From assembly GCF_036013745.1 (NCBI RefSeq), contig NZ_CP107880.1, forward strand, positions 1,736,001-1,800,000: a DNA stretch of 64,000 nucleotides, read 5' to 3'. Source of the DNA: Streptomyces sp. NBC_00483 (GTDB taxonomy: Bacteria > Actinomycetota > Actinomycetes > Streptomycetales > Streptomycetaceae). Under the pieces are notes generated by a model that searched no databases, had not been told where the DNA came from, and saw nothing but the letters and a program-made list of their open reading frames with translations. Below, in pieces: positions 9,151 to 17,950 of this stretch (position 1 is its first letter; the number at the start of each line of letters is the position of its first letter). Made by a program: the position numbers and the translations under genes.

Positions 9151-9183
9151 GTTGACAAGACATAAGTTGCGGATATTGTCGAC
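9151..9183. promoter_or_regulatory. Divergent control region: TTGACA promoter inside an inverted repeat
   Basis: A consensus -35 TTGACA (9152-9157) is followed after 16 bp by TATTGT (9174-9179), giving a plausible promoter for the plus-strand dehydrogenase gene. The same sequence carries an inverted repeat: GTTGACAA at 9151-9158 and TTGTCGAC at 9176-9183, 7 of 8 positions paired, 17 bp apart. The repeat brackets the promoter, as expected for a repressor operator. The ROK regulator at 4408-5640 is the obvious candidate. This assignment is inference. Confidence 0.5.
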
Positions 9184-9221
9184 CCAACCAACAGGCACAC
9201 CACCCTTTTTCGGAGCCGTCC

Positions 9222-10268
9222 GTGGAACGCGTCGTTCAATTCACAGGTCCCCGCCAGGTGGAGGTGGCCGAGCACGAGAGCCTGGAGCTGCCGCCGGGCC
9301 ACCTGCGCGTCCACACCCGCTATTCGGGCATATCGGCCGGCACGGAGCTGACCGCCTACCGCGGCACGAACCCCTATCTGACCCGGACCTGGGACGCCGA
9401 CGCCCGCCTCTTCCGCGACGACGAGGCCGGCATCTCGTACCCGGTCGTCGGCTGGGGCTACTCCGAGGTCGGCGAAGTCACCGAGGTCTCCCCGGAGTTG
9501 GTCGGCACGCCGGGCATGCCCGAGGTCGGCGACCTCGTGTGGGGCATCTGGGGCCACCGCAGCGAGGGCATCGTCCCGGCCGAGCGCATGATCGGCCACA
9601 CGCTCCCGGCGGGCCTCGAACCCCTGGCCGGAGCGTTCGCCCGGGTCGGCGCCATCGCGTACAACGCGATCCTGGCCGGCGGCATCAATCTCGGCGAGGA
9701 CGTCGCCGTGTTCGGCCAGGGCGTCATCGGCCTGATCGCCACCCGCCTCGCCCAGCTCAGCGGCGCCCGTGTCACCGCGGTCGACGCGATGGACGCCCGC
9801 CTGGAGTCGGCGAAGAAGTACGGCGCCCACGCGACGCTCAACGCCCGCACGGACGCGGTCGCCGAGCGCATCCGCGAGGCCACCGGGGGCCGCGGCACCG
9901 ACCTCGCCATCGAGATCAGCGGCGTCTACCCGGCGCTGCACCAGGCCGTGCGCTCGGTGACCGTCGGCGGCCGCGTCGTCGCCTCCGGCTTCTACCAGGG
10001 CGACGGCATGGGCCTGCGGCTCGGCGACGAGTTCCACCACAACCGCGTGGAGATCGTCTGCTCGCAGATCGGCGGCGTCCCGGCGCAGCTGTCCGGCCGC
10101 TGGACCGTGGAGCGCCTCCAGCAGACGTTCCTGCGGCTCGTCGCCGAGGGCCAGGTCGACGTGGAGTCGCTGGTCAGCCATGTCGTCCCGGTCGCGGACG
10201 CGGCCGACGCGTACGTCCTGCTCGACGAGCGCCCCGCGGATGCCCTCCAGGTCGTCCTGGAATTCTGA
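9222..10268 (+). CDS. Zinc-binding/medium-chain dehydrogenase
   Basis: A 348-residue MDR-superfamily oxidoreductase. It has an N-terminal GroES-like part containing SGISAGTELTAY. The Rossmann NAD(P)-binding fold begins near residue 165 with VAVFGQGVIGLIATRLAQL, and GGRVVASGFYQG follows. The classical structural-zinc four-cysteine cluster is absent, and catalytic Cys/His positions are not obvious, so it may be a zinc-independent polyol or sugar dehydrogenase-like member. The GTG start at 9222 follows GGAG. It heads a plus-strand operon with a TIM-barrel sugar isomerase/epimerase and two glycoside hydrolases, which points to oxidation of a sugar or glycoside imported by the divergent ABC system. 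Confidence 0.85.
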   Translation: MERVVQFTGPRQVEVAEHESLELPPGHLRVHTRYSGISAGTELTAYRGTNPYLTRTWDADARLFRDDEAGISYPVVGWGYSEVGEVTEVSPELVGTPGMPEVGDLVWGIWGHRSEGIVPAERMIGHTLPAGLEPLAGAFARVGAIAYNAILAGGINLGEDVAVFGQGVIGLIATRLAQLSGARVTAVDAMDARLESAKKYGAHATLNARTDAVAERIREATGGRGTDLAIEISGVYPALHQAVRSVTVGGRVVASGFYQGDGMGLRLGDEFHHNRVEIVCSQIGGVPAQLSGRWTVERLQQTFLRLVAEGQVDVESLVSHVVPVADAADAYVLLDERPADALQVVLEF

Positions 10269-10275
10269 GAAGTTT

Positions 10276-10340
10276 CGAGACGGCCCGATCCACACGACAG
10301 GGCCCAGGCCCGAGACGGCCCCGTAGGCCCGAGACGGCCC
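10276..10340. repeat. Three copies of CGAGACGGCCC between two operon genes
   Basis: The 11-mer CGAGACGGCCC occurs at 10276-10286, 10311-10321 and 10330-10340, filling most of the 102-base gap between the dehydrogenase and the sugar isomerase genes. The spacing (35 and 19 bases) is irregular. It could be a protein-binding cluster or simply the remnant of local duplication. Confidence 0.5.
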
Positions 10341-10370
10341 CCGGAGGGCCTGAGAGGTACCGAGAAAGAC

Positions 10371-11171
10371 ATGCTGAAGATCGCTGCCCAGGAACAGTTG
10401 CTGCCCGGCGAGAGCCTCCAGGAGAAGTGGGAGTTCGCGCAGGGCGCCGGGTACGGGGCCATCGAGCTGCGCGCCAAGGGCGACCTGCACTTCGCCTCCC
10501 GGCTCCCGGAGTTGAAGCAGGCCCTCAAGGACGGCGTGGTCATGCCGACCGTGTGCGTCGACATGCTGCACTTTTTCGGCGCCTTCGACGACGAGCTGCG
10601 CCGCGACGCGATCGTCCAGATGAAGTCGCAGCTCTCCGTCATCGCCGAGATCGGCGGGCTCGGCGCGCAGACCCCGGCCTCGTACGGGATGTTCTCGCGC
10701 CGCCTGCCCCCGTTCGAGCCGCCGCGTTCGGAGGAGCGGGACCGCGAGGTCCTGCTCGAAGGCCTCACCGAGCTGGGCGAGCACGCGTCCGCCGAGGGCG
10801 TCACGCTCTACCTCGAACCGCTCAACCGGTACGAGGACCACATGGTCAACCGCCTTGAGCAGGCAGCCGAGTTGATCAAGGAGGTCGGTCTGGACGCGGT
10901 CCGGATCGGCATCGACAGCTACCACATGAACATCGAGGAGACCGACCCCGCGCAGGCGATCCTCACCCACGCCCCCTACATCGGGCACGCCCAGGTGTCG
11001 GACTCCAACCGCTTCCAGCCGGGCGCGGGACACCTCGACTGGCAGGCGTGGCTGGGCGCCCTGCACACCGCCGGCTACGAGGGGTACCTCGCGGCCGAGT
11101 GCCGGCTGACCGGCGACCCGGTCGAGGCGGTCCGGTCCGTGCCCGCGTTCCTCAAGGGGTCCGGCGCGTGA
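10371..11171 (+). CDS. Sugar phosphate isomerase/epimerase-like TIM-barrel protein
   Basis: A 266-residue member of the xylose-isomerase-like / AP-endonuclease-2 TIM-barrel family. Metal-site segments are visible: LYLEPLNRYEDHMVN (Glu), VRIGIDSYHMNIEE (Asp/His), IGHAQVSDSNR (His) and LAAECRLTGD (Glu). This is the set expected for divalent-metal sugar isomerases, epimerases and 3-keto-glycoside lyases. It follows the dehydrogenase gene by 102 bases and overlaps the next gene by GTGA. With a Gfo/Idh or MDR oxidoreductase nearby, a pathway that oxidises a glycoside ring hydroxyl and then isomerises or eliminates is a reasonable guess, not shown. Confidence 0.85.
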   Translation: MLKIAAQEQLLPGESLQEKWEFAQGAGYGAIELRAKGDLHFASRLPELKQALKDGVVMPTVCVDMLHFFGAFDDELRRDAIVQMKSQLSVIAEIGGLGAQTPASYGMFSRRLPPFEPPRSEERDREVLLEGLTELGEHASAEGVTLYLEPLNRYEDHMVNRLEQAAELIKEVGLDAVRIGIDSYHMNIEETDPAQAILTHAPYIGHAQVSDSNRFQPGAGHLDWQAWLGALHTAGYEGYLAAECRLTGDPVEAVRSVPAFLKGSGA

Positions 11172-12517
11172 CCGCTCTTCTCGACGGGCCCGCCCGCACC
11201 GCCGCCGCGGACCTGACCCTGCGGCGCGGTGCGGGCCGGGTCCTCCTCGACAACTGGGTGGGCACGAGCACGGTGCCGTCCCGAACCCTGTATCCGCACC
11301 AGTGGAGTTGGGACTCCGCGTTCATCGCGATCGGCCTTCGGCACCTGTCCGCGCGCCGGGCGCAGCGCGAGCTGGAGTCGCTGCTCGGGGCGCAGTGGGG
11401 CGACGGGCGTGTGCCGCACATCGTGTTCAACTCGGCGGTGCCGAACGGGGCGTACTTCCCGAGCCCCGACTTCTGGCGCTCGTCCACGGCGGGCGCAGGG
11501 GTGGGCGCGCCGGTCTCGCCCGAGACGTCGGGCATCGTCCAGCCGCCCGTGCACGCGCTGGCCGCCTGGCTCGTGCACCGCGCCGACCCGGCCGAGTCGC
11601 ACCGCCGCGACTTTCTGGCCCGGGTGTATCCGCGCCTCGTGGCCTGGCACCGCTACCTCCTCGACCGGCGCGATCTGGGCGGCGGTGGCCTCGCGGCGAT
11701 CGTGCACCCGTGGGAGCCCGGCATGGACAACAGCCCTTGCTGGGACGCCCCGTTGGCCCGCATCACCCCGGCGGACCCCGGCAGCTACCGGCGCGCCGAC
11801 CTCGACCACGGCCACCCGGCGGACCGCCCCACGGACCTCGACTACGGCCGCTATGTGCGGCTCGCCGTCGACTACCGCGACGCGGGGTACGACGACCGTG
11901 CGGCCGAGCACCCCTTCCGCCTCGAAGACCCGTGCATGAACGCCCTGTTGATCGCGAGCGAGCTGGCGCTCGCCGAGATCGCGGGCCGCGTGGGCGGCGA
12001 CGCGGCCGTCCACGAGGCGGGGGCCGCGAAGCTCACCGACGCGCTCGTGACGCGCCTGTGGGACGACGGGGCCGGCCTGTTCCGGGCCCGCGACCTGGTC
12101 GACGACACCTTCGTGCCGGCGCGCAGTGTGGCGGGGCTCGTTCCGCTGCTCGCGCCCGGTCTGCCCGAGGAGGTCGTGGACCGTCTGGTGTCGACGCTGG
12201 ACGGCCCGGCCTTCCACGCCGACTCCACGGCTCTCGTGCCGAGTTACGACCTGACGGGCCCGGCCTTCGACCCGACCCGGTACTGGCGTGGGCCTGCCTG
12301 GTTCAACACCGCGTGGCTCATCGAGCGCGGCCTGCGCACCCACGGCCGGCACCTGCACGCCGACCGGATCCGCGCCGCGCTCCTCGACACGGCGGGCGCG
12401 TCCGGGTTCGCGGAGTACGTCGACCCGACGACGGGCGCGGCGCGCGGCGCCCGCTCATTCTCCTGGACGGCCGCGCTCGCCCTCGACCTGCTGAACTCCG
12501 AGGAGGCAGCCCGATGA
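11168..12517 (+). CDS. GH63/MGH-like glycoside hydrolase
   Basis: A 449-residue (alpha/alpha)6-barrel hydrolase. The N-terminal WSWDSAFIAIGLRHL, GRVPHIVFNS and the central HPWEPGMDNSPCWD match the mannosylglycerate/glucosylglycerate hydrolase and trehalase-like group. The catalytic acids would be Asp in MDNSP and a later Glu near the PTRYWRGPAWFNTAW segment. Substrates in the family include glucosylglycerate and mannosylglycerate; which applies here is not known. The GTG at 11168 overlaps the preceding stop. No signal peptide, so it acts inside the cell on imported glycosides. The following gene starts at an ATG overlapping this stop. Confidence 0.82.
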   Translation: MTALLDGPARTAAADLTLRRGAGRVLLDNWVGTSTVPSRTLYPHQWSWDSAFIAIGLRHLSARRAQRELESLLGAQWGDGRVPHIVFNSAVPNGAYFPSPDFWRSSTAGAGVGAPVSPETSGIVQPPVHALAAWLVHRADPAESHRRDFLARVYPRLVAWHRYLLDRRDLGGGGLAAIVHPWEPGMDNSPCWDAPLARITPADPGSYRRADLDHGHPADRPTDLDYGRYVRLAVDYRDAGYDDRAAEHPFRLEDPCMNALLIASELALAEIAGRVGGDAAVHEAGAAKLTDALVTRLWDDGAGLFRARDLVDDTFVPARSVAGLVPLLAPGLPEEVVDRLVSTLDGPAFHADSTALVPSYDLTGPAFDPTRYWRGPAWFNTAWLIERGLRTHGRHLHADRIRAALLDTAGASGFAEYVDPTTGAARGARSFSWTAALALDLLNSEEAAR

Positions 12518-14403
12518 GCGGCGCCACGCAACGCACTCAACTCGTGCGCGACGCCACGTTCGCGCACATCGACGCGGACGGCGGTGTCACCGGTACGCGC
12601 GGGGCCACGCCGGACGGATTGTTCGTGCGCGACGCCCGACATCTGAGCCGCTGGCAGCTCGCCGTCGACGGCACCGCGCCCGCCGTGCTCTCCCCCGCCG
12701 GGTCGGCCGGGGAGTGCGTACTCACCCCGGAAGGGACCCGCGACGCACCGCCCACGTACACCGTCTTCCGCCAACAGGCCGTCACGGCAGGCGAGTTCAC
12801 GGACGTCCTGCAGCTCGTCAGCAACAGCCCCGACCCGCTCGCCGCCGAGGTCGTCATCACCGCGGACGCCGACTTCGCCGACACCTTCGAGCTGCGCGCG
12901 GACGAGCGCAGCTACCCCAAGCCAGGTGCTGAGCGCACGGCTCACCGCACGGACACGGGCGTCGAGTTCGACTACCGCAGGGCCGACTGGCACTCCCGCA
13001 CGGTCGTGTCCGCGTCCCCCGCGCCCGACTCCGTACGCGGCGACGGGCCGTACGAGCTGGTGTGGCGCCTCGCCCTGGCGCCGCACGGCCGGGTCGAGCT
13101 GCGGCTGAACGTCGCGGCGCATCCGCACGGCGGTCCGCAGCTCGCGGCGGACCGGGTGCGCGGCGGTGCGGCCGAACTCATCGACGTATCCGACGACTTG
13201 GACCGGGCGTGCGCCCAAGGGCTCGCGGATCTGGACCTGTTGACGATCTCCGCTCCTGGCGTGGACGGCGAGCCCGTCAGCATCCCGGCGGCCGGTGTGC
13301 CGTGGTTCCTCACCCTGTTCGGGCGGGATTCCCTGCTCACCTCGTACTTCATGCTCCCCTACCGGCCCGCCCTCGCGGCCGGCACGCTGAGCGCGCTCGC
13401 CGCCACGCAGGGACGGGAGTGCGACGCGTTCCGCGGCGAGCAGCCCGGCCGGATCGTGCACGAGACGCGGCGCGGCGAGCTCGCCCACTTCGGGCAGGTG
13501 CCGTACGGGCGTTACTACGGGACGATCGATGCGACGCCGCTGTTCCTGGTGCTGCTGCACGCCCACTTCGAGGCGACGAAGGACGCGGCGCTCGCCGCCC
13601 GTCTGGAGACGCACGTGCGCTCCGCCGTCGACTGGATGCTCGGCGACGGCGGCCTGCGCGAGCACGGCTATCTCGTCTATGAGCCGGACCCGAACGGTCT
13701 CGTCAACCAGAACTGGAAGGACTCCGCAGGCGCCATCTGCTTCAAGGACGGCACCCAGGCGGAAGGCCCCATCGCCGTATCCGAGGCCCAGGGCTACGCG
13801 TACGACGCTCTGCGTCGCACGGCCCGCCTCGCCGCGCAGGTGTGGCAGGACGCCGCGTACGCACGGGAGTTGGACCGGCTGGCCGACGATTTGCGGGCGC
13901 GCTTCGCCCGTGACTTCTGGCTGGCCGATGACGATTTCCCGGCGCTCGCCCTCGACGGGGAGGGCCGCCAGGTCGACGCGCTCGCCTCGGACGCCGGGCA
14001 TCTGCTGTGGTCCGGCATCCTCGACGAGGACCGCGCGCGACGCGTGGGCGAGCGGCTGCTCACACCGGACTTCTTCTCGGGCTGGGCGATCCGCACGCTC
14101 GCCGCGGACCAGCGTCCCTACCACCCGCTGTCGTACCACCGCGGCAGCGCCTGGCCGCACGACAACGCCGTCATCGCGCTCGGCCTCGCCCGCTACGGGC
14201 TCGGCGACGAGCTGCGCCGGATGGCGTCCGGGCTGATCGACGCGGCGGCCGGGCACGGGCACCGGCTCCCCGAGGTGCTCGGCGGCTACGCGCGCACCGA
14301 TGCCGCCCGCCCGGTCCCCTACCCGCACTCCTGCTCCCCGCAGGCGTGGGCGGCGGCGACGCCGTGGGCGCTGCGCACCGCCCTTACCGCGGTGGGAGGT
14401 TGA
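12514..14403 (+). CDS. Amylo-alpha-1,6-glucosidase / glycogen-debranching-like protein
   Basis: A 629-residue cytoplasmic protein. An N-terminal glycogen-debranching domain ([20 protein letters not shown]) is joined to an (alpha/alpha)6 catalytic barrel starting near residue 260 with [16 protein letters not shown]. The barrel continues with [19 protein letters not shown] and ends with [14 protein letters not shown]. This is the GH13-independent debranching family often annotated as amylo-alpha-1,6-glucosidase. The ATG overlaps the upstream stop by ATGA with GAGGAGG eight bases before it, so it is coupled to the GH63-like gene. The pair probably trims branched or substituted alpha-glucans delivered by the locus transporter. 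Confidence 0.85.
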   Translation: MSGATQRTQLVRDATFAHIDADGGVTGTRGATPDGLFVRDARHLSRWQLAVDGTAPAVLSPAGSAGECVLTPEGTRDAPPTYTVFRQQAVTAGEFTDVLQLVSNSPDPLAAEVVITADADFADTFELRADERSYPKPGAERTAHRTDTGVEFDYRRADWHSRTVVSASPAPDSVRGDGPYELVWRLALAPHGRVELRLNVAAHPHGGPQLAADRVRGGAAELIDVSDDLDRACAQGLADLDLLTISAPGVDGEPVSIPAAGVPWFLTLFGRDSLLTSYFMLPYRPALAAGTLSALAATQGRECDAFRGEQPGRIVHETRRGELAHFGQVPYGRYYGTIDATPLFLVLLHAHFEATKDAALAARLETHVRSAVDWMLGDGGLREHGYLVYEPDPNGLVNQNWKDSAGAICFKDGTQAEGPIAVSEAQGYAYDALRRTARLAAQVWQDAAYARELDRLADDLRARFARDFWLADDDFPALALDGEGRQVDALASDAGHLLWSGILDEDRARRVGERLLTPDFFSGWAIRTLAADQRPYHPLSYHRGSAWPHDNAVIALGLARYGLGDELRRMASGLIDAAAGHGHRLPEVLGGYARTDAARPVPYPHSCSPQAWAAATPWALRTALTAVGG

Positions 14404-14476
14404 CGCCTTACCACGACCAGTGGTCGACGGGCGGCCGGTTGAGTCGGGGTGCCGGGGCGGCAGTAGGGTGACGCCC

Positions 14477-15154
14477 GTGGCACCACGACCTCTGCATGAA
14501 ATCGTCGAAGCGGGCTGGGCGAAGGCCCTCGAGCCCGTGGCCGGGCAGATCTCCGCGATGGGGGAATTCCTCCGCGCGGAGATCGGCGCCGGGCGCACCT
14601 ACCTCCCGGCGGGCGCCAACGTGCTGCGCGCCTTCCAGCAGCCGTTCGACGACGTGCGGGTGCTGATCGTCGGGCAGGATCCCTACCCGACGCCGGGGCA
14701 CGCTGTCGGTTTGTCCTTCTCGGTGGCTCCTGACGTACGCCCCCTGCCGCCCAGCCTCATCAACATCTACCGCGAGATGAACGCGGACCTCGGGCTGCCG
14801 GAGCCTTCGAACGGGGACCTGACCCCGTGGACGCAGCAGGGCGTGCTGCTCCTCAACAGGGCGCTCACGGTGGCCCCGCGCCGTCCGGCCTCGCACCGCG
14901 ACAAGGGCTGGGAGCAGGTCACCGAGCAGGCGATCCGCGCCCTCGCCGCGCGCGGGACGCCGCTCGTGTCAATCCTGTGGGGCCGTGACGCGCGCAATCT
15001 GCGGCCGCTGCTCAGCGACTATCCGGCGGTCGAGTCCTCGCACCCCTCCCCCATGTCGGCGGATCGCGGCTTCTTCGGCTCCCGCCCGTTCAGCCGGGCC
15101 AACGACCTTCTCGAACGCCAGGGCTCGCAGCCCGTCGACTGGCGGCTGCCGTGA
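14477..15154 (+). CDS. ung: Family 1 uracil-DNA glycosylase
   Basis: A 225-residue base-excision repair enzyme that removes uracil from DNA. Both family-1 motifs are intact: water-activating GQDPYP at residues 66-71 with catalytic Asp68, and the minor-groove loop HPSPMS at 189-194. The length matches the family. The GTG at 14477 is preceded by GTAGGG; a second GTG at 14468 is possible. The stop overlaps the GTG of the next gene, although the two functions appear unrelated. Confidence 0.96.
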   Translation: MAPRPLHEIVEAGWAKALEPVAGQISAMGEFLRAEIGAGRTYLPAGANVLRAFQQPFDDVRVLIVGQDPYPTPGHAVGLSFSVAPDVRPLPPSLINIYREMNADLGLPEPSNGDLTPWTQQGVLLLNRALTVAPRRPASHRDKGWEQVTEQAIRALAARGTPLVSILWGRDARNLRPLLSDYPAVESSHPSPMSADRGFFGSRPFSRANDLLERQGSQPVDWRLP

Positions 15155-16119
15155 CCGAGGGCCCGGCCGAGTGGGTGCTCGGGGTGGACTCGGGCGGCTC
15201 GGGACTCCGGGCCGCGCTCGCGCCCGTCGACGACATCGGGCGCGCGCTGACGAACACTTCGTCCGTACCTGTACGTACGTCGGGCTCCGGCATCGATCCC
15301 GGGCACATGGTTGAGCAACTCGTGCCGATGGCGCGGGAGTTGCTGGGCCACGCCGGGGAAGTCGCCGTGTCCGCCGTCGCGTTGGGGGCGGCCGGGATGG
15401 CGACGCTCGGCGACGGGCTCCGGGCCGAGTTGCCGGGGGCGCTCGCGCGTGAACTGGGCGTCGGGCGGCTCGCGTTGGCCGCCGACGGGGTCACCGCGTA
15501 CGCGGGTGCGCTCGGGCAGCGGCGCGGGGCGGTCGTCGCCGCGGGCACCGGGATGATCGCGCTCGGCACCGACCTCGCGGGCTGGCGGCGGGCCGACGGG
15601 TGGGGACATCTGCTCGGCGACTGCGGCGGCGGCGCGTGGATCGGACAGGCCGGGCTCGACGCCGCGATGCGCGCCTTCGACGGGCGGCGCGGCGGGAGCA
15701 AGGAGCTGCTCGCGCTCGCCGAGGAACGCTTCGGGCCCGCCATCGAACTGCCGGGCCGCATCTACCCGCGCACCGACCGTCCGGCGGCCCTCGCCGCGTT
15801 CGCCCCCGACGTGGCACGTTGCACCCTCGACGACCCGGCGGCCGCGGACATCCTGCGTCGGGCCGCCGCGCACATCGCCGAGGCGGCCGCGGCGGTCTGT
15901 CCGGCCGACGGCGGCGAGGTCGCCCTGACCGGTGGCCTTTTCAAGCTGGGCGAGCCGCTGCTCGGCCCGCTGCGGGAGGAGCTGACCGAGCAGCTTCCGC
16001 AGGCCACGGTCGTGCCCGCCGCCGGCGACCCCCTGCACGGGTCCCTCGTGATCGCTGCCGCGCTCGCCGCGGACGGACTCCGGCTGCCGCTCGACCGACG
16101 CCTGCTTCATGTGCCGTAA
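15151..16119 (+). CDS. N-acetylglucosamine kinase-like protein (BadF/BadG/BcrA/BcrD ATPase family)
   Basis: A 322-residue ASKHA-fold sugar kinase. The phosphate-1 motif [14 protein letters not shown] is at about residue 10, the GTGMIALG phosphate-2 segment near 130, and [21 protein letters not shown] near 148 is the typical signature. Members phosphorylate N-acetylglucosamine or related sugars, or act in cell-wall recycling. The GTG overlaps the ung stop, so the two are cotranscribed. No carbohydrate transporter lies next to it on this strand. Confidence 0.85.
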   Translation: MTEGPAEWVLGVDSGGSGLRAALAPVDDIGRALTNTSSVPVRTSGSGIDPGHMVEQLVPMARELLGHAGEVAVSAVALGAAGMATLGDGLRAELPGALARELGVGRLALAADGVTAYAGALGQRRGAVVAAGTGMIALGTDLAGWRRADGWGHLLGDCGGGAWIGQAGLDAAMRAFDGRRGGSKELLALAEERFGPAIELPGRIYPRTDRPAALAAFAPDVARCTLDDPAAADILRRAAAHIAEAAAAVCPADGGEVALTGGLFKLGEPLLGPLREELTEQLPQATVVPAAGDPLHGSLVIAAALAADGLRLPLDRRLLHVP

Positions 16120-16259
16120 TTCACTTCGAATATCCCGCACACCCCTCCGGACCAGGACACTTGCAGGATTCGTAACTGAAAGGACAATCTCGGACGGAAA
16201 CCGCTCATGTGCACCCTGACCGAACAACGAAGCCGGTCGAGCCAGTAGCATGCGGCGCC

Positions 16260-17195
16260 ATGAGCACCCCCACTGGGCCCGCATCCGGCCTGCCCGTACG
16301 AATGCCGCGACCCCGACAGCCCGGACGCCACCGTCGCCCGGAACCCGTGGCCGCCCCCGAGGGCGCGCCGTCTCTTGTGCTCGCGGTGCCCGGCACGCCC
16401 AGCGCCGCCACGCGCATGCTCGCCGACGAGGTGGTGAGCATCGCCCGGTCCGAGCTGCCCGGTCTGGACGCGCGGGTCGGCTTCGTGGAGGGTGAGCTCA
16501 CCGACTTCCCGATCTCTGCCGAGTTCCCCTCGCTGGCGTCCGTGCTCGCGCACGCCGCGAAGGAGCGCACCGCCCGCTACGAGCAGGCGCTCGCGGCCGG
16601 TGTCGAGGCGCAGGAGCCGGCCGGGCCGGTCGGCGTCGTCGTGCCGCTGCTCGCAGGACCGGACAACGCCCAGCTGCGGCAGATCCGGCAGGCCATCGCC
16701 GAGAGCCGGGTCGCCGCGGAGCTGACCGATGTGCTCGGCCCGCACCCGCTGCTCGCGGAGGCGCTGCACGTGCGGCTCTCGGAGGCCGGCCTGGCCCGCG
16801 CCGACCGCGCCCGCCTCTTCGCCGTGACCACGGCGGCGGACGGGATCATCCTCGCGTCCATAGGCGGCGAGGAGGCGGTCCAGGCCGCGGGGATCACCGG
16901 CATGCTGCTCGCCGCGCGTCTCGCCGTGCCGGTGATGGCGGCGGCGCTCGACGAGGAAGGGGCGGTTGCCGCCACGGCCGAGCAGCTGCGCGGTTCCGGT
17001 TCGCAGCAGCTGGCGCTCGCGCCGTACCTCGTCGGTCCCGAGCTCGACCCGTCCGTACTTGAGGCTGCCGCCAAGGATGCGGGGTGTGCCGTCGCGGAGC
17101 CGTTGGGGGCGTATCCGGCGATGGGGAAGCTCGCGCTCGCGAAGTACGCGACGGCGCTCGGGATCACGCCTCAGCCGGTTGCCTCTGGCAGCTGA
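16260..17195 (+). CDS. Sirohydrochlorin chelatase-like (CbiX family) protein lacking metal-site histidines
   Basis: A 311-residue cytoplasmic protein with the layout of two-domain CbiX/SirB chelatases: a first beta strand SLVLAVPGTPSAA, a GFVEGELTDFPIS segment, and a C-terminal LAPYLVGPELD then PLGAYPAMGKLALAKY. In working chelatases the first strand ends in GHGS and the second-domain loop in SAGYH, both histidines binding the metal. Here these positions read VPGT and LAGPDN. It therefore looks like a non-catalytic or re-purposed relative. The ATG at 16260 has no clear ribosome site; TAGCAT lies nine bases upstream, which would fit a leaderless transcript. A strong terminator follows. Confidence 0.75.
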   Translation: MSTPTGPASGLPVRMPRPRQPGRHRRPEPVAAPEGAPSLVLAVPGTPSAATRMLADEVVSIARSELPGLDARVGFVEGELTDFPISAEFPSLASVLAHAAKERTARYEQALAAGVEAQEPAGPVGVVVPLLAGPDNAQLRQIRQAIAESRVAAELTDVLGPHPLLAEALHVRLSEAGLARADRARLFAVTTAADGIILASIGGEEAVQAAGITGMLLAARLAVPVMAAALDEEGAVAATAEQLRGSGSQQLALAPYLVGPELDPSVLEAAAKDAGCAVAEPLGAYPAMGKLALAKYATALGITPQPVASGS

Positions 17196-17209
17196 GCGGT
17201 TGGGGGTTC

Positions 17210-17244
17210 GGGGTCCGGGACGATGTCCCGGACCCCGTTTTTTT
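17210..17244 (+). terminator. Intrinsic terminator after the chelatase-like gene
   Basis: A perfect 11-bp stem, GGGGTCCGGGA (17210-17220) against TCCCGGACCCC (17226-17236), has a 5-base loop and is followed by G and seven T. It lies 14 bases after the stop codon and is the clearest rho-independent terminator in the window. Confidence 0.95.
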
Positions 17245-17271
17245 GTCCTCAATCGCCGGACGGGCTTGATG
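17245..17271. repeat. Second copy of the CTCAATCGCCGG dispersed element
   Basis: CCTCAATCGCCGGACGGG followed by CTTGAT matches the element at 3483-3516 with one internal change. It directly follows the T-tract of the terminator and lies upstream of the methyltransferase gene. The position next to a terminator is typical for this Streptomyces sequence family. Confidence 0.6.
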
Positions 17272-17299
17272 GGTGATCGTTGGCCGTTACGGTCGGGGG

Positions 17300-17950
17300 A
17301 TGACCCTCGATGACGCCCTGGTGACGGAACAGCTGGCCTACTACCGGGCGCGGGCGCCCGAGTACGACCGGCCCTATGCGCAGCGGGCGGACTTGCAGGA
17401 GTTGTTGCGGGGCAGCGCGGAGTGGCCCGTCCGCGGGGACGTGCTGGAGCTGGCCTGTGGGACCGGGCAGTGGACCGCGCGGTTCGCGCCGCGGGTCACG
17501 TCGGTGACGGCCGTCGACGCGTCGGAGGAAGTGCTCGCGATCGCACGGGAGCGGGTGTCCGCGCCCAACGTCCGCTTCGAGCAGGCCGATCTGTTCGACT
17601 GGCGGCCGTCGCGGCGCTACGACACCGTGTTCTTCGGATTCTGGCTGTCGCACGTGCCGCCGGCCCGGATGCCGGGGTTCTGGAGCTCGGTCGCCGCGTC
17701 CCTCGCTCCCGGCGGCAAGGTGGTCTTCGTCGACGACGGCCCGTCCATGGCCGCGGACGAGGAGCTGCTGACGGACGAGTCCGCCCCGGCCGCGGTGCGC
17801 GAGCTCGACGACGGCAGCCGGTACCGCATCGTGAAGGTCTTCCACGAGGCCGAGGCACTGACCGGTGACCTGGCCTCCCTCGGCTGGGCGGCGGACGTAC
17901 GCCCTGCGGCGCGGAACTACCTCGTGGGTGTGGCGGAGCCTGCCGTCTAG
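17300..17950 (+). CDS. Class I SAM-dependent methyltransferase
   Basis: A 216-residue methyltransferase. The SAM-binding motif I is VLELACGTGQWTARF near residue 49, with the acidic residue of motif II in VTAVDASEEVLAIA and motif III in LAPGGKVVFVDDG. The order of motifs and size match small-molecule methyltransferases of the Methyltransf_25 kind; the acceptor is unknown. The ATG at 17300 follows GTCGGGGG. Its TAG stop shares three bases with the TAG stop of the convergent lactonase gene: both lie in the palindrome CTAG at 17947-17950. Confidence 0.88.
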   Translation: MTLDDALVTEQLAYYRARAPEYDRPYAQRADLQELLRGSAEWPVRGDVLELACGTGQWTARFAPRVTSVTAVDASEEVLAIARERVSAPNVRFEQADLFDWRPSRRYDTVFFGFWLSHVPPARMPGFWSSVAASLAPGGKVVFVDDGPSMAADEELLTDESAPAAVRELDDGSRYRIVKVFHEAEALTGDLASLGWAADVRPAARNYLVGVAEPAV

